Positions 9,284-18,699 of a stretch of DNA of 64,000 nucleotides are shown here, piece after piece. The notes below the pieces were generated by a model that saw only the letters and a list, made by a program, of their open reading frames with translations, was not told where the DNA came from and searched no databases. The position numbers and the translations under genes are program-made. The stretch comes from Thalassocella blandensis (GTDB lineage Bacteria > Pseudomonadota > Gammaproteobacteria > Pseudomonadales > Cellvibrionaceae): positions 124,001 through 188,000 of the forward strand of contig CABFPG010000006.1 of the NCBI GenBank assembly GCA_902141825.1, written 5' to 3'. Every line of letters begins with the position of its first letter. The stretch's first letter is position 1.

Positions 9284-10706
9284 ATTGTACTCCTATTATT
9301 ATTGAGATTATTATTTGATTGAAGCCACGGAAGTCAAAGCGAGGCTGTATATAAATGAATCGATAAGTAGCGAAGACTGAATAATATTGACAGTTTTAGT
9401 GGGTTTAGTTGCGTAAAAATTTGTCATGCTTTTATTGTTATTAATCGTTACAACCCTTCGGCCCAGCACCCTAACAACTGTGGCGTGAGAATTCAGGGGG
9501 AAAGAAAGCCAAAAATACTGGCATAAATAGCCATATATTTGACATGGAATTCAATATCGCCAAGTGTGTCACATTTACCATGCATTTTACCGATTGCGCG
9601 TTCAATACTCGCGCAAGCTAAAGGGTTCACAGCATGAATATGCATTGCTCACAGCGCCCCATTCCACGATTTTTCTGTAAAGCATTCAGTTAAAACACTT
9701 CGTCGCAGAATTAATTCGCTTTATCGCAAACAAACCCAAGGCGGTTGGTGTATCAACATTTAAGCTCTCAATCTTTGAGGCATTATTATTCTGCTCATTT
9801 CATTCACAATTTTATTTTAAGCATCTCAGTGAACACCAACATGAATGAAAAAGATGAGCGCGTTTTTTATCCAGAGGAAGTTATTTTGCTTCGTTATTTT
9901 TATTCGTGCTGGGAACGCTCCCTGTTTTAGTTTGTATCCTGGCTTTCATTTTCTGTTTCTAATTCTATTCCTATTTCTGCTCGCCTTTCAGCTCCTGCTC
10001 CTGTTTCTATTCCTGCTCCTATTACTACTCCATCCTGATGATGTCTTGCTTCACTTGCTCTTTATCACTTTTCCTTATCACTCTTCCCTTAAATTTTCTT
10101 CACGGCTTTCCTATTTATTTCCACCTTTTCACTCCTTCTTTTCACTTCTTCTTTTCACTTCTTCTTTTCACACGCTCTTTTCATCCCCCTCTATCTTCCA
10201 CTACTTTTTTAACAATACTTTCTATGTGGTACTAAAAATTTATTTTTTGTCGCCAAATAAATTAAATTAGATTAAAAGCGTTTTTTACAAAGCCGTTCGT
10301 TTAAAACCTTTGCTCGCAAATTTTTGTTAAATTTTGTCTTTATCAGCGTTACTATTAATGGTTTTTTTTAAACCATGAGAATGTCGATATATCTAGCACC
10401 TAAAATTTTAATTTAAACTTTTTCTTAAAAAATTATATTTTAATTGAGATTTGTTCTAAATTAAGTCACTTAATTGTTACCACGCAAATTAAATCAAACG
10501 CATTGTGCCAGCCCATGATGGATACATCCAAAGCACTGTTTTATCATTGAGTTTTTTTCACCTTAATTCGTTTCCTATACATAACGCGTGCAATGGCTCG
10601 AAAATGCACGTTTCATAATAGTGCTGCTTGCCCTATATTAATGCAGCATATCTCTCTCTTCATGAAAATCACAAGTGGCGTACTTGTTTACTTTAAGAAT
10701 ATATCC
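9284..10706. other. 1.4-kb non-coding region with pyrimidine-rich tract
   Basis: No convincing gene was seen. The part next to 9284 should hold the fadL promoter and the part next to 10706 the amine oxidase promoter. From about 9930 to 10210 the + strand is almost pure C/T. That tract opens a 141-codon frame of Leu/Phe repeats (9845-10270) which I do not accept as a protein. Sequence 10380-10500 is very AT rich. Confidence 0.6.
10118..10182. repeat. 13-bp tandem repeat, about five copies
   Basis: Units of 13 bases ending in TTTTC run head to tail. Two adjacent copies are identical (acttcttcttttc at 10144 and 10157), with degenerate copies on both sides (10118, 10131, 10170). The array sits inside the pyrimidine tract. 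Confidence 0.75.
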
Positions 10707-12263
10707 ATGAAAAAATTGACTCGTCGACAATTCCTTTTAAAAGCAGCAACCGCCGGTGGAAGTTTGGCGGTATATAACGCCAGTTTGGCGCTTGATATTT
10801 TTGATTCGCATGTAAAAACAGAAAACCTTCAGCTAAAGCCTGGCGACGGAAAGACGCAGATTGTGATTCTTGGCGGTGGTATCGCGGGTTTAGCTACCGC
10901 TTATGAGCTTGAAAAGGCTGGCTATACTTGCACTATTTTAGAAGCCTCGCATCGGATTGGCGGCAGAAATATGACCCTGCGGCATGGGGATCTTATCGAT
11001 GAGTTGGGACGCCCCAATATTTGTCAATTTGAAGATCAACCTAATTTATATTTTAATGCTGGACCAGCGCGCATTCCCGGCCATCACCAAAGAACCCTAC
11101 ACTACTGCCGTGCATTGAATATTCCCCTGCAAGTCAAAGCGAACCACAATCGGTTGGCCTACTACCAGGAACAATCCAGTTTCAATGGCAAGCCTAAACG
11201 TCAGGTGGAATATATTGCAGATGCGCGAGGCTTTCTCGCCGAGTTAGTTTTTAAAGCCATTAATAAAAATGTATTTGAAGAAGAACTCAGCCAGGAAGAT
11301 CAGGAAAAACTCTTACACTTTGCCAGTTACTATGGCGATCTCGCAAAAGATGGACGCTATAAAGGTTCACAACGCGCCGGCGCGGTAAGCGACCGAATGT
11401 TGAGCCACGGCAATGCCAACACACCCGAAAAACTCGACGCGTTTCTTAAAAGTAACTTTTGGCAGGACGCATTAAATCATTCAGAGTTCTATGACTGGAT
11501 TGAACCTCTTCTGGAACCCAAAGGTGGAATGGACCAGATCGTAAAAGGCTTCGCAAAGTCACTGAAATCCCGCGTTATTACCAAAGCCCAAGTTCAAGAC
11601 ATCGAGGTCTTAGAGCATGGGGTTAACATTACGTACCAGCATAAAGAAGCATTACACCAACTGAAGGCTGATTATTGCTTTAACAATATTCCAGCGCCTC
11701 TTTTAGTGGGTATCAACAATAATTTTTCCACTGACTACATGAATGCCATTGCCGCGATTAAACGGAAGGATCTTTTTAAAATTGGTTTTCAAATGCGGGA
11801 ACGCTTTTGGGAAAAAGAAGGTATTTACGGCGGCATCAGTTACACCTCACAAAAGAACGCTCAAATCTGGTATCCCTCGCATGATATTAATGCAAAGAAA
11901 GGCATAATTCTTGGCGCTTATGTCTGGAATCCAGACGACTGCGAATACTTCGCCAACCTTGGATTAAAAGAACGATTAAGCCTGGCAACCGAATGCGGGG
12001 AAAACATTCATAAAAACTATGCTCAGTATATTGAGAGCGGTGTCAGTATTCCCTGGAGCCGAATGAATCATATGATGGGGTGTGGTAACGCCTTTGATGA
12101 AGAGGACTACCCGCGATACTTTCACAAAGCTCAAGGACCAGAAGGGCATCATTTTATGATTGGCGACCAGATAAGTTATCACCCCGGATGGCAAGAAGGA
12201 GCTTTCGCTTCAGCAGAAGCAGCGCTACTAAAGTTTAACGCCCTCATCAAAGCCAAAAGCTAA
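10707..12263 (+). CDS. Tat-exported FAD-dependent amine oxidase/dehydrogenase
   Basis: I chose the ATG at 10707 because it places a twin-arginine signal exactly at the N-terminus (KKLTRRQFLLKAATAGG). The protein is about 518 aa. An ADP-binding motif VILGGGIAGLATAYELEKAG follows near residue 55, then RIGGRN, and the C-terminal flavin motif HPGWQEGAFASAEAAL typical of flavin amine oxidases and L-amino acid oxidases. It should oxidise an amine or amino acid to an imine in the periplasm. An exported diheme cytochrome begins 11 bp downstream and an exported RidA follows, which suggests electrons pass to cytochrome c rather than O2, as known for the nicotine dehydrogenase NicA2 and CycN. The substrate is unknown. 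Confidence 0.87.
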   Translation: MKKLTRRQFLLKAATAGGSLAVYNASLALDIFDSHVKTENLQLKPGDGKTQIVILGGGIAGLATAYELEKAGYTCTILEASHRIGGRNMTLRHGDLIDELGRPNICQFEDQPNLYFNAGPARIPGHHQRTLHYCRALNIPLQVKANHNRLAYYQEQSSFNGKPKRQVEYIADARGFLAELVFKAINKNVFEEELSQEDQEKLLHFASYYGDLAKDGRYKGSQRAGAVSDRMLSHGNANTPEKLDAFLKSNFWQDALNHSEFYDWIEPLLEPKGGMDQIVKGFAKSLKSRVITKAQVQDIEVLEHGVNITYQHKEALHQLKADYCFNNIPAPLLVGINNNFSTDYMNAIAAIKRKDLFKIGFQMRERFWEKEGIYGGISYTSQKNAQIWYPSHDINAKKGIILGAYVWNPDDCEYFANLGLKERLSLATECGENIHKNYAQYIESGVSIPWSRMNHMMGCGNAFDEEDYPRYFHKAQGPEGHHFMIGDQISYHPGWQEGAFASAEAALLKFNALIKAKS

Positions 12264-12274
12264 GGAAAACCACC

Positions 12275-13042
12275 ATGAAAACACTACGCACCGGTTTTCA
12301 CCTTATGCTTGTATGCCTGAGTCTTTTAGGTACCACGCATATCACATTTGCTAAAGAAACACAGCACGATAAACCGACAAACGCTACTGGCAAAGTCGCC
12401 TCCCCCCTCGTGGTGATCCCTGAAGCACTTCAATATTGCACGGTATGTCACGGCACTCAATTCAAAGGAGATTTCGCTACCGGAGCACCTAACCTTACCG
12501 GTTTGCCAGATTGGTATTTAACCAAGCAATTAACCGCGTTTAAAAATAAATCCCGAGGAGCACACGCTAATGACCTATCTGGACATGAAATGCGAGCCGC
12601 AGCAGAATCATTAGACGATGCAACCATTCTACTGGCTGTCGACACCATTACGCGAATCCCCTACATTGACAGCATGCCGACCACCCACTGGCAACGCCTG
12701 GCATTTAAAGCGGCCCAGGACGATGTTAAGCATACAAACAAAGAGAGCCAGACATTAACGCCCTCAATCAATAACGGCAAAAAACTGTACGCAACATGCG
12801 CCGCCTGCCATGGCAACCAGGCAGAAGGCAATCCTGCATTAAAAGCACCGCCGTTAACGGGCTTGAATCGATGGTATATGGCAAAACAGCTTTTGCATTT
12901 CAAACAGGGAATTCGTGGAAACCAAAGCAATGACCCGGCCAGCATGCAAATGAAAGCCGCGGCGAGTATTTTAAAATCCAATCAGGACATCGTTGATGTT
13001 GTTACTTATATCAACGCACTCAACCAACAGGAATTACCTTAA
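12275..13042 (+). CDS. Periplasmic diheme cytochrome c (c4/c553-like tandem)
   Basis: This 255-aa protein has a signal peptide (about 26 residues) and two class I cytochrome domains. Heme-binding motifs are CTVCH at residues 55-59 and CAACH at 175-179. Likely axial methionines lie in HEMRAAAESL and SMQMKAAASIL. Each half repeats the pattern CHG...P.LTGL..WY..KQL, so the gene arose by duplication. It starts 11 bp after the amine oxidase stop with an AAGGA box and is surely co-transcribed. It probably accepts electrons from the reduced flavin and feeds the respiratory chain. Confidence 0.9.
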   Translation: MKTLRTGFHLMLVCLSLLGTTHITFAKETQHDKPTNATGKVASPLVVIPEALQYCTVCHGTQFKGDFATGAPNLTGLPDWYLTKQLTAFKNKSRGAHANDLSGHEMRAAAESLDDATILLAVDTITRIPYIDSMPTTHWQRLAFKAAQDDVKHTNKESQTLTPSINNGKKLYATCAACHGNQAEGNPALKAPPLTGLNRWYMAKQLLHFKQGIRGNQSNDPASMQMKAAASILKSNQDIVDVVTYINALNQQELP

Positions 13043-13107
13043 CTTTCAAATGGTGTAGGCACAGCACTACCCTTTACCACCAAACCTAAAATGATAAGAG
13101 AGATAAT

Positions 13108-13656
13108 ATGAATAAGTTTATTTTTGCAAGTTTACTCATGGCGACGTTTTCTGCCAGCTGTATCGCGGGTGTCGAACGTTACCCCCTGCCCAATAACAGC
13201 ACATTTCCTATCGCGCGTGCCGTTGAAGTTCCAGCAGCTACGAATCTCATCTACCACAGCGGGCAAATCCCTTCGCCAGAAAAGCCCGAAGCAGAGAAAG
13301 GCAGCCGCGAATATTATGGTGATACCTATACACAGTCGATGAGTGTCTTTAAGAAATTTGAAGCTTCTTTTAAAGATTTAGGTGTAGACTTTGGTGATGC
13401 AGTTAAACTTACAGTATTTCTCGTGGGTGATCCCAAAATGGATGGCAAAATGGATTTTGATGGGTTTATGAAAGCCTATACTCAGTTTTTTGGCACCAAG
13501 GAGCAGCCTAATTTACCCGCCCGCTCTGCGATTCAAATTGCAGGACTTGCAGGTGGCCCAGGAATGCTAGTGGAAATAGAAATGGTACTCGCCAAACCAG
13601 TCGCTATGCGAAAAGATAAAGTTAAAATGGAAAAAATGAAAAAAGACAAAATGTAA
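13108..13656 (+). CDS. Exported RidA/YjgF/UK114-family imine deaminase
   Basis: This 182-aa protein has an N-terminal signal peptide (about 20 residues, ending CIAG) before a full RidA domain. The domain keeps the catalytic arginine in NLPARSAIQIAGL and the glutamate of the LVEIEM motif. RidA proteins hydrolyse reactive imines/enamines to ketones and ammonia. Export is unusual for the family. Following a periplasmic amine-oxidising flavoenzyme and its cytochrome (65-bp gap), it is well placed to hydrolyse the imine product. The C-terminus carries an odd Lys/Met-rich tail. A perfect hairpin follows at 13670. Confidence 0.88.
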   Translation: MNKFIFASLLMATFSASCIAGVERYPLPNNSTFPIARAVEVPAATNLIYHSGQIPSPEKPEAEKGSREYYGDTYTQSMSVFKKFEASFKDLGVDFGDAVKLTVFLVGDPKMDGKMDFDGFMKAYTQFFGTKEQPNLPARSAIQIAGLAGGPGMLVEIEMVLAKPVAMRKDKVKMEKMKKDKM

Positions 13657-13669
13657 CACATGCTACATC

Positions 13670-13693
13670 GTCGCCACCTGACGAGGTGGCGAC
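13670..13693. terminator. Hairpin after ridA-like gene (no T-tract)
   Basis: A perfect 10-bp stem (GTCGCCACCT paired with AGGTGGCGAC) with a GACG loop lies 13 bases after the RidA stop codon. There is no T-run, so it may act with Rho, stabilise the 3' end, or separate this unit from the convergent gene at 13745. Confidence 0.6.
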
Positions 13694-13744
13694 ATCACGC
13701 TGTCAATTCATCAAGTCCCACTTCCCGATTCACATACACTAGCA

Positions 13745-14101
13745 CTATTGCCGGCGATGACTTTCGCTCAACATATCCACCCGAGTTTTCTTTTGTATCT
13801 CAGCCAGTGATGAAGCGCTATTGATATTGTCCTGCAGCTTTTTCAAGCGGATACTAAGCTCCATAACCCGCTGTTCCAGTGCATATATTTGTTTGGATTG
13901 CTGTCCATTTAATTGATTTTGCTTGAGCAGGTTAGCGTTAATCTTTTCCAACTGAACGCTATCACTCGTTTTATCGCTTGTATTGACGGGGGCCGGGCGC
14001 GTCTGTTGATGACCAAAAAAGAGTTGGAACATCGTATTAATGACGATAGAGATAATGATGACGATGGTAAAACTTACTAATTTTGAACGGCAAATGGGCA
14101 T
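13745..14101 (-). CDS. Small membrane-anchored coiled-coil protein, unknown function
   Basis: This 118-aa protein was not recognised. It has one N-terminal membrane segment (residues about 9-28, KLVSFTIVIIISIVINTMF), a polar linker rich in Thr/Ser/Asp, and a heptad-like helix from about 50 to 95 (LEQRVMELSIRLKKLQDNI) that should form a coiled coil. The short N-terminus with the helix outside suggests a single-pass periplasmic or cytoplasmic stalk. It is convergent with the RidA unit and stands alone. Confidence 0.55.
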   Translation of the reverse strand: MPICRSKLVSFTIVIIISIVINTMFQLFFGHQQTRPAPVNTSDKTSDSVQLEKINANLLKQNQLNGQQSKQIYALEQRVMELSIRLKKLQDNINSASSLAEIQKKTRVDMLSESHRRQ

Positions 14102-14738
14102 ACACTATTTCCAATGTGCTTTTAATTACACCAGTTTGTTATTTAAACACCGCAACAAACGACATAACTATCAGGGATACTTCCTGTCGTGGTACTAGCG
14201 ATTCTGGATTTGAGTTTCAGGAATAAACAACAATTGGAATCAAACTGGCAACCGCTTCCATTGCATAGCAATATATTTCATTGCATCGTGCAGCAGAAAC
14301 AAGCTCACCAGAATTTATCCAATTTTTTACCCCGATATCCCATGAAGTGACAATATTCATAAAAAAGTTTCATCTATTTTTATTTTTTTTAATTGCTTAG
14401 CAAAATTCAATAAAATCGATCGCCTTTATGTGTCTAAACACTGATATTCGCGAAAAAATAATATCTTAGAGGACATTCCCATCAAAACAAGGATGGAATT
14501 ACGCTTTGATAAGCCATTGCAGCTCCCCTCTTTTCACATCTGCTCATATAAAAACTACGCAAAAAGATGGTATAAAAAAACAGGGTTGCGAACATCCCCC
14601 TGGATAGAGAGTTATCGCAAACCTGTTTTATCAATCTTCGCCATTCGTGTCACAGTTTCAACAATAAAAATCCAGTTGAACCGTATTCCGCTGCCTGCAG
14701 TTTATTTTTCTGACAGGGGCTGGAAATCAGGGCTGAAG
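14102..14738. other. 637-bp region without recognised gene
   Basis: AT-rich sequence between two minus-strand genes. The right end at 14739 is the 3' end of the HypX-like gene, and the left end should hold the promoter of the coiled-coil gene. A plus-strand open frame (14493-14924) runs into the HypX-like gene in antisense and is not credible. Confidence 0.5.
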
Positions 14739-16442
14739 CTATGCCCCTTGCGCAAACACATTCGCAAGCGGCTTTACACTTTCTTTCTTCGCTTTTTCCT
14801 TGTAAACAAAGGCACGGCGTTTCGCATGGTACTCACTGGATGGATCATAGAAGGTCTTCTTCATATGTGTCAGTTCAGCGTTACGGTATTCCACCAGAGG
14901 TTTTTTCTGTTCCTGAGATTTTAACTGCGCCACTTTCTTATCCAAATACTCCTGCGTATCAATCACCTTATCAATGTTCAGACAGTATTCTTCCAAATGG
15001 CGGTGGTACGTATCCCAATCCTCTTCGAAGACCAGATCGGCCATGCCGATATGAACGGCTTCGTCTGCCGACATGGGCTGACACTCATTCACAATCCGTA
15101 CAGATTCTTCTTTGCCAACGCGTTTGGGCAGTAAATAGGTCCAATATTCAGAACCAAACAACCCCATGGTTTTGTAATGCGGATTTAACACAACCCCTTG
15201 GCGAATAATAACTTCATCGCAGGCCAAAGCCATTATCGCTCCGCCTGCTCCGGCATTATTACGCAGAGCGGCAACTGTAATCTGATTTGGGGTATTAATA
15301 ATTTCCAGCACCAAATCATCTATCGCGTTAATATTGTGCCACGACTCCATCGCAGGATCTTCCGCAGCTTCAATACAATTGAGGTGAATACCGTTACTAA
15401 AAAAGTCCTCGCCCCCCATCAATACAATCTTTTTCACATCGGTCTGCTTTAAAGCTGCAAGCTGGTTTTTTAACTCCAAGCATTGGCGAGTGTTAAATGC
15501 ACCATTGTAAAAATCAAAGTGTACAAACGCGGTATCTTGCTTTCGCACAATTCTAATTTCCTCGACGGCCGAAGGATCGGTCACCGTGTGCATGGCTTCC
15601 AATTGAGACGCATCGCAAATTTTTTCCAGCACCATACTGGCTGGCAATTTGATCGGTGCAAGGCCGTCACAATTCTTACATTTCAATTGTCGAATCCAAA
15701 CAGCACCGTCTGCCGTGGCACAGCAAAACGCGCCTTTGTATATCGCCAGAATATCACCCGGCGTGCCTTTTAATTTCGGTTCGGCAACACCGCCATACAT
15801 AAACACTTCATATCCATTAATCAAACAGCGTACACCCGGACGAGAATCCGCTGCGCGCAAACGTTTAAGCACTTGCGTTGTACTCATGCTTTCCCAATGA
15901 ATAACGCGATTGTCCTGCTTCATTAAGGGACGTTCACGACCACGCACCATTGAACTGTTGTAATCCAGCTTGCGTGGGCACACTTCGTTTTTCTCGATAT
16001 CTGCTATTGCCTGGCGCATTAGCTCCATTGCTGCAGAGGTCACTTCACGTTTGTAAATACTGGTTTTAGAGGTGGGTCGCATGGGGAAACGACGCGTACC
16101 CCATATATCACCATCATCAAAATTTCCATTGGCTTGCAGAAGTGTAACGCCCCACTCCTCTTCGCCTTCAGTAATCGCCCAATCCAAAGACGATGGTCCT
16201 TTATCACCCTCAATTCCAGGGTGCACGATCAAACAAGGAAATTGACTCCAGACTTGCTCTGGAATGCGTTGAGTTAAGAAAGGACAAACAATAACATCCG
16301 GTTGAAACCGTTCAGTTTGTTCAATTAAAATTTCAGGATCTAAATCATAGTGTTGTTCAACTGTGTGATTTAGAGCGGTAAGTTCCGTTAATACCCGTTG
16401 TGCCATCCCAGAAAAAGCTGTTGATAAGATTAAGACTTTCAT
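14739..16442 (-). CDS. HypX/HoxX-like protein (formyltransferase-like + crotonase domains)
   Basis: This 567-aa two-domain protein has an N-terminal part (about 1-270) resembling methionyl-tRNA/formyl-transferase folds (VIVCPFLTQRIPEQVW, HPGIEGDKGPSSLDWAI) and a C-terminal crotonase domain (about 280-500; VLMGGEDFFSNGIHLN, NNAGAGGAIMALACDEVI, GLFGSEYWTYLLPKRVGKEES). The architecture and the last motif match HypX, which makes the CO ligand of NiFe-hydrogenase from a one-carbon donor via formyl-CoA. No hydrogenase structural or hyp gene is present in the window. A GAGGTAG box precedes the ATG. An MHYT gene lies 106 bp upstream on the same strand. Confidence 0.82.
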   Translation of the reverse strand: MKVLILSTAFSGMAQRVLTELTALNHTVEQHYDLDPEILIEQTERFQPDVIVCPFLTQRIPEQVWSQFPCLIVHPGIEGDKGPSSLDWAITEGEEEWGVTLLQANGNFDDGDIWGTRRFPMRPTSKTSIYKREVTSAAMELMRQAIADIEKNEVCPRKLDYNSSMVRGRERPLMKQDNRVIHWESMSTTQVLKRLRAADSRPGVRCLINGYEVFMYGGVAEPKLKGTPGDILAIYKGAFCCATADGAVWIRQLKCKNCDGLAPIKLPASMVLEKICDASQLEAMHTVTDPSAVEEIRIVRKQDTAFVHFDFYNGAFNTRQCLELKNQLAALKQTDVKKIVLMGGEDFFSNGIHLNCIEAAEDPAMESWHNINAIDDLVLEIINTPNQITVAALRNNAGAGGAIMALACDEVIIRQGVVLNPHYKTMGLFGSEYWTYLLPKRVGKEESVRIVNECQPMSADEAVHIGMADLVFEEDWDTYHRHLEEYCLNIDKVIDTQEYLDKKVAQLKSQEQKKPLVEYRNAELTHMKKTFYDPSSEYHAKRRAFVYKEKAKKESVKPLANVFAQGA

Positions 16443-16548
16443 TTACTACCTCTAACCCTTTTAACTGTGGATTTTTAAAATTTTATTGAAGAGATGTATT
16501 TATATATTACGTTCCATGTAATACGGCGTTTTGATTCACACTTGTCAG

Positions 16549-17331
16549 CTACAACACATGCGGAACCGCATCATCCAACTCCTCCTCATCTTCTTCAAAC
16601 TCTTCGTACATTCTTTTTTGTAATTGACTTAAAGTAACGATGAGCGACAAAACCAGGATTAACATGGTGAAACAAAAAATAAATAAACCAAGTGTAAGTG
16701 GCTCAATAGAGCTTTCAATATCGACCACCTCACCGTTGGGAACCATTTTCATGGCTGCCATCCCTGTATAGTGCATCCCGCAAACGGCTATTCCCATTAC
16801 AATGGAAGCTCCAAACATCTGCATTCCACTTTTTGTGTTAAACGAAAGCCACAGCGCTGCTGTTGCTGCCACTAACGCAATCACAATCGAAACAGCAAAC
16901 AGGGTATCGTCGTACACCATGTCCGCTGCCATAACCATCGCTTCCATCCCGGTGTAGTGCATCGTGGCAACACCTAAACCGGTTATGACGCCCGCGACAA
17001 CTAGAATTAAGTAAGAATCTTTTTTCTGATTTAATAAAAATATTCCAAGACCAACAACACCTACAGCAACAGCAAGCGAAATGAAGGTAAGTATCGGATC
17101 ATAAGCCATTTCCATGTGCGGCATTTGATAAGCAATCATGCCAATAAAATGCATCGTCCAAATTGCGCCACCACCAAGGGCAAAAGCAGCAGCCATAATC
17201 CAACCCAACGCCGCTTTACCTTTTGCGTCTCGCGCCCCGCGCATTAATTGCAAACCGGTATAAGATCCGAATACAGAAACAAAAAAAGAAAGTGCCACTA
17301 AAAAATAATTATAAGATGCTTCCATCTCCAT
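16549..17331 (-). CDS. MHYT-domain seven-helix membrane protein
   Basis: This 260-aa protein has seven predicted membrane helices and three MHYT-type motifs at helix ends: TMHFIGM (His61), TMHYTGM (His125) and GMHYTGM (His187). MHYT domains are proposed to bind copper and sense O2, CO or NO. No GGDEF, EAL or kinase domain is attached; the C-terminus is a short acidic tail (FEEDEEELDD). It lies upstream of, and probably co-transcribed with, the HypX-like gene, whose known reaction releases CO. The GGAG eight bases before the ATG supports the start. Confidence 0.87.
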   Translation of the reverse strand: MEMEASYNYFLVALSFFVSVFGSYTGLQLMRGARDAKGKAALGWIMAAAFALGGGAIWTMHFIGMIAYQMPHMEMAYDPILTFISLAVAVGVVGLGIFLLNQKKDSYLILVVAGVITGLGVATMHYTGMEAMVMAADMVYDDTLFAVSIVIALVAATAALWLSFNTKSGMQMFGASIVMGIAVCGMHYTGMAAMKMVPNGEVVDIESSIEPLTLGLFIFCFTMLILVLSLIVTLSQLQKRMYEEFEEDEEELDDAVPHVL

Positions 17332-17796
17332 AAAATTTTCTCCGCCAAAAGAGTTGATTAGGAGTCATTTAAATTCTGCTTCAAACGCATCAGGCAATTT
17401 TACGGCTTTTTGAATAACCTATTTTCAATACTAGTTACCCATCTTCCGTTTAAGTGCAATGCACATCACACAATTAAAATAACGTTTAGATTAAATTATC
17501 GACTGTTTAATTTTTTTATAGAGTATTGCACTAACGAGTATATGCTGCTTTACAGGGAGTGAACGTAGATGGCGTCTTTCTTATCGCGTTTACGTTAAAA
17601 GTGGTTTTTAGCGCGCAGTTATTACAGGAAAGTAATTTTTAATGTTTCTTTATTAGTAATTCGTTTACCATTTTCAAACGCTCTCAAATTGGACAGGGAA
17701 TAAATTATAAATTAAAACTTGTTTAACAAATTTAAATTGTTGTTTGGATTTCCAAAGACTCAAGTCGCTAAAAACAAGCCCCTAAAAGGTTACTCC
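17332..17796. other. 465-bp divergent promoter region
   Basis: Lies between the minus-strand MHYT gene and the plus-strand chemosensory cluster. It is AT rich and must hold both promoters. No clear operator, repeat or hairpin was recognised. Confidence 0.5.
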
Positions 17797-18699
17797 ATGC
17801 AGAACAAGAGCCCTAGCAAAGCTGACAATCAAAGACGGTTTAATGTCGGATTAGTCGGCAACAATGACGCTGAACTAGAAGTACTCACACGAATTTTCAC
17901 GGTGACAAATTTCAGAAACCGATCTTATATTCCGGTGCAAATCGATATCAATTCATTTAAAAAACAGCATGATGTCGATTTTATTTTAATGTGCTCCAGC
18001 AACCCAAGAGTGGTAAGTGCGTGGCAGCAATCGACTTATAGCGTAACTCACAACAATCGACCGTTGATATTCCTGGCAAGAAATTCCGAACAAAAGCTGG
18101 GCCGTTATCAACTTAGCTCTCCGATTAATCCGGCACGCCTGATAAAACTACTCGATTACTTTACTATCAGTGAATTAAATTACTTTCCCGAATTCGAAAT
18201 TGGCACGGATAACACGAATATCGAAGACAAGACCATGTCGGGCTTGAAAATTTTACGCGACAACGCCCTGCAGAATCCCAAAGACCAGCAAAGTAAACAT
18301 ACCGCACTTGTTGTGGACGACAGCCTGGCAGTGCGACGCCAAATGCAGATCGAATTTCAATTGCTGGGTGATCATTTGGAGGTGGCTGCAAGTGCAGAAG
18401 AGGCAATGCAGGCCATAGAATCAAAAAGATACGACATTATTTTCCTGGATGTAGTCATGCCGGGAATGGACGGCTATGCTGCATGTAAGAAGATTAAAAA
18501 GAACAAACTAAATGCGAGCACTCCTGTGGTCATGCTGACTAGCCGATCGTCCTCTTTTGATAAGTTCAAAGGAGCGTTAGCCGGTTGTGATGCCTATTTG
18601 GTAAAACCCATCAACCACAATGAGTTTGAATCCGTTTACGAAAAGTTTACCGATCAAAATATCACAAGTGTTAACAGAGGACAGGCACATGCCAGCTAG
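17797..18699 (+). CDS. PilG-like response regulator with N-terminal extension
   Basis: I chose the ATG at 17797 with AAAGG upstream; an in-frame TTG at 17719 is possible. The C-terminal 125 residues are a receiver domain with the acidic pocket LVVDDSLAVRR, phospho-Asp in IIFLDVVMPGMDG, T/S in VVMLTSRSS and Lys in YLVKPI. About 165 residues precede it (NVGLVGNNDAELEVLTRIF...) and look like a degenerate second receiver or adaptor. Typical PilG is a single receiver, so this form is extended. It overlaps the next gene by 11 bases. It is probably a phosphorylation target of the ChpA-like kinase. Confidence 0.78.
   Translation: MQNKSPSKADNQRRFNVGLVGNNDAELEVLTRIFTVTNFRNRSYIPVQIDINSFKKQHDVDFILMCSSNPRVVSAWQQSTYSVTHNNRPLIFLARNSEQKLGRYQLSSPINPARLIKLLDYFTISELNYFPEFEIGTDNTNIEDKTMSGLKILRDNALQNPKDQQSKHTALVVDDSLAVRRQMQIEFQLLGDHLEVAASAEEAMQAIESKRYDIIFLDVVMPGMDGYAACKKIKKNKLNASTPVVMLTSRSSSFDKFKGALAGCDAYLVKPINHNEFESVYEKFTDQNITSVNRGQAHAS

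Noticed and set aside
9845-10270. 141-codon Leu/Phe-rich open frame
   Set aside because: It is a by-product of the C/T-rich tract: other frames in the same stretch are also open and low complexity, and there is no credible start or family.
14493-14924. 143-codon plus-strand frame
   Set aside because: It overlaps the 3' end of the HypX-like gene in antisense and has no family features.
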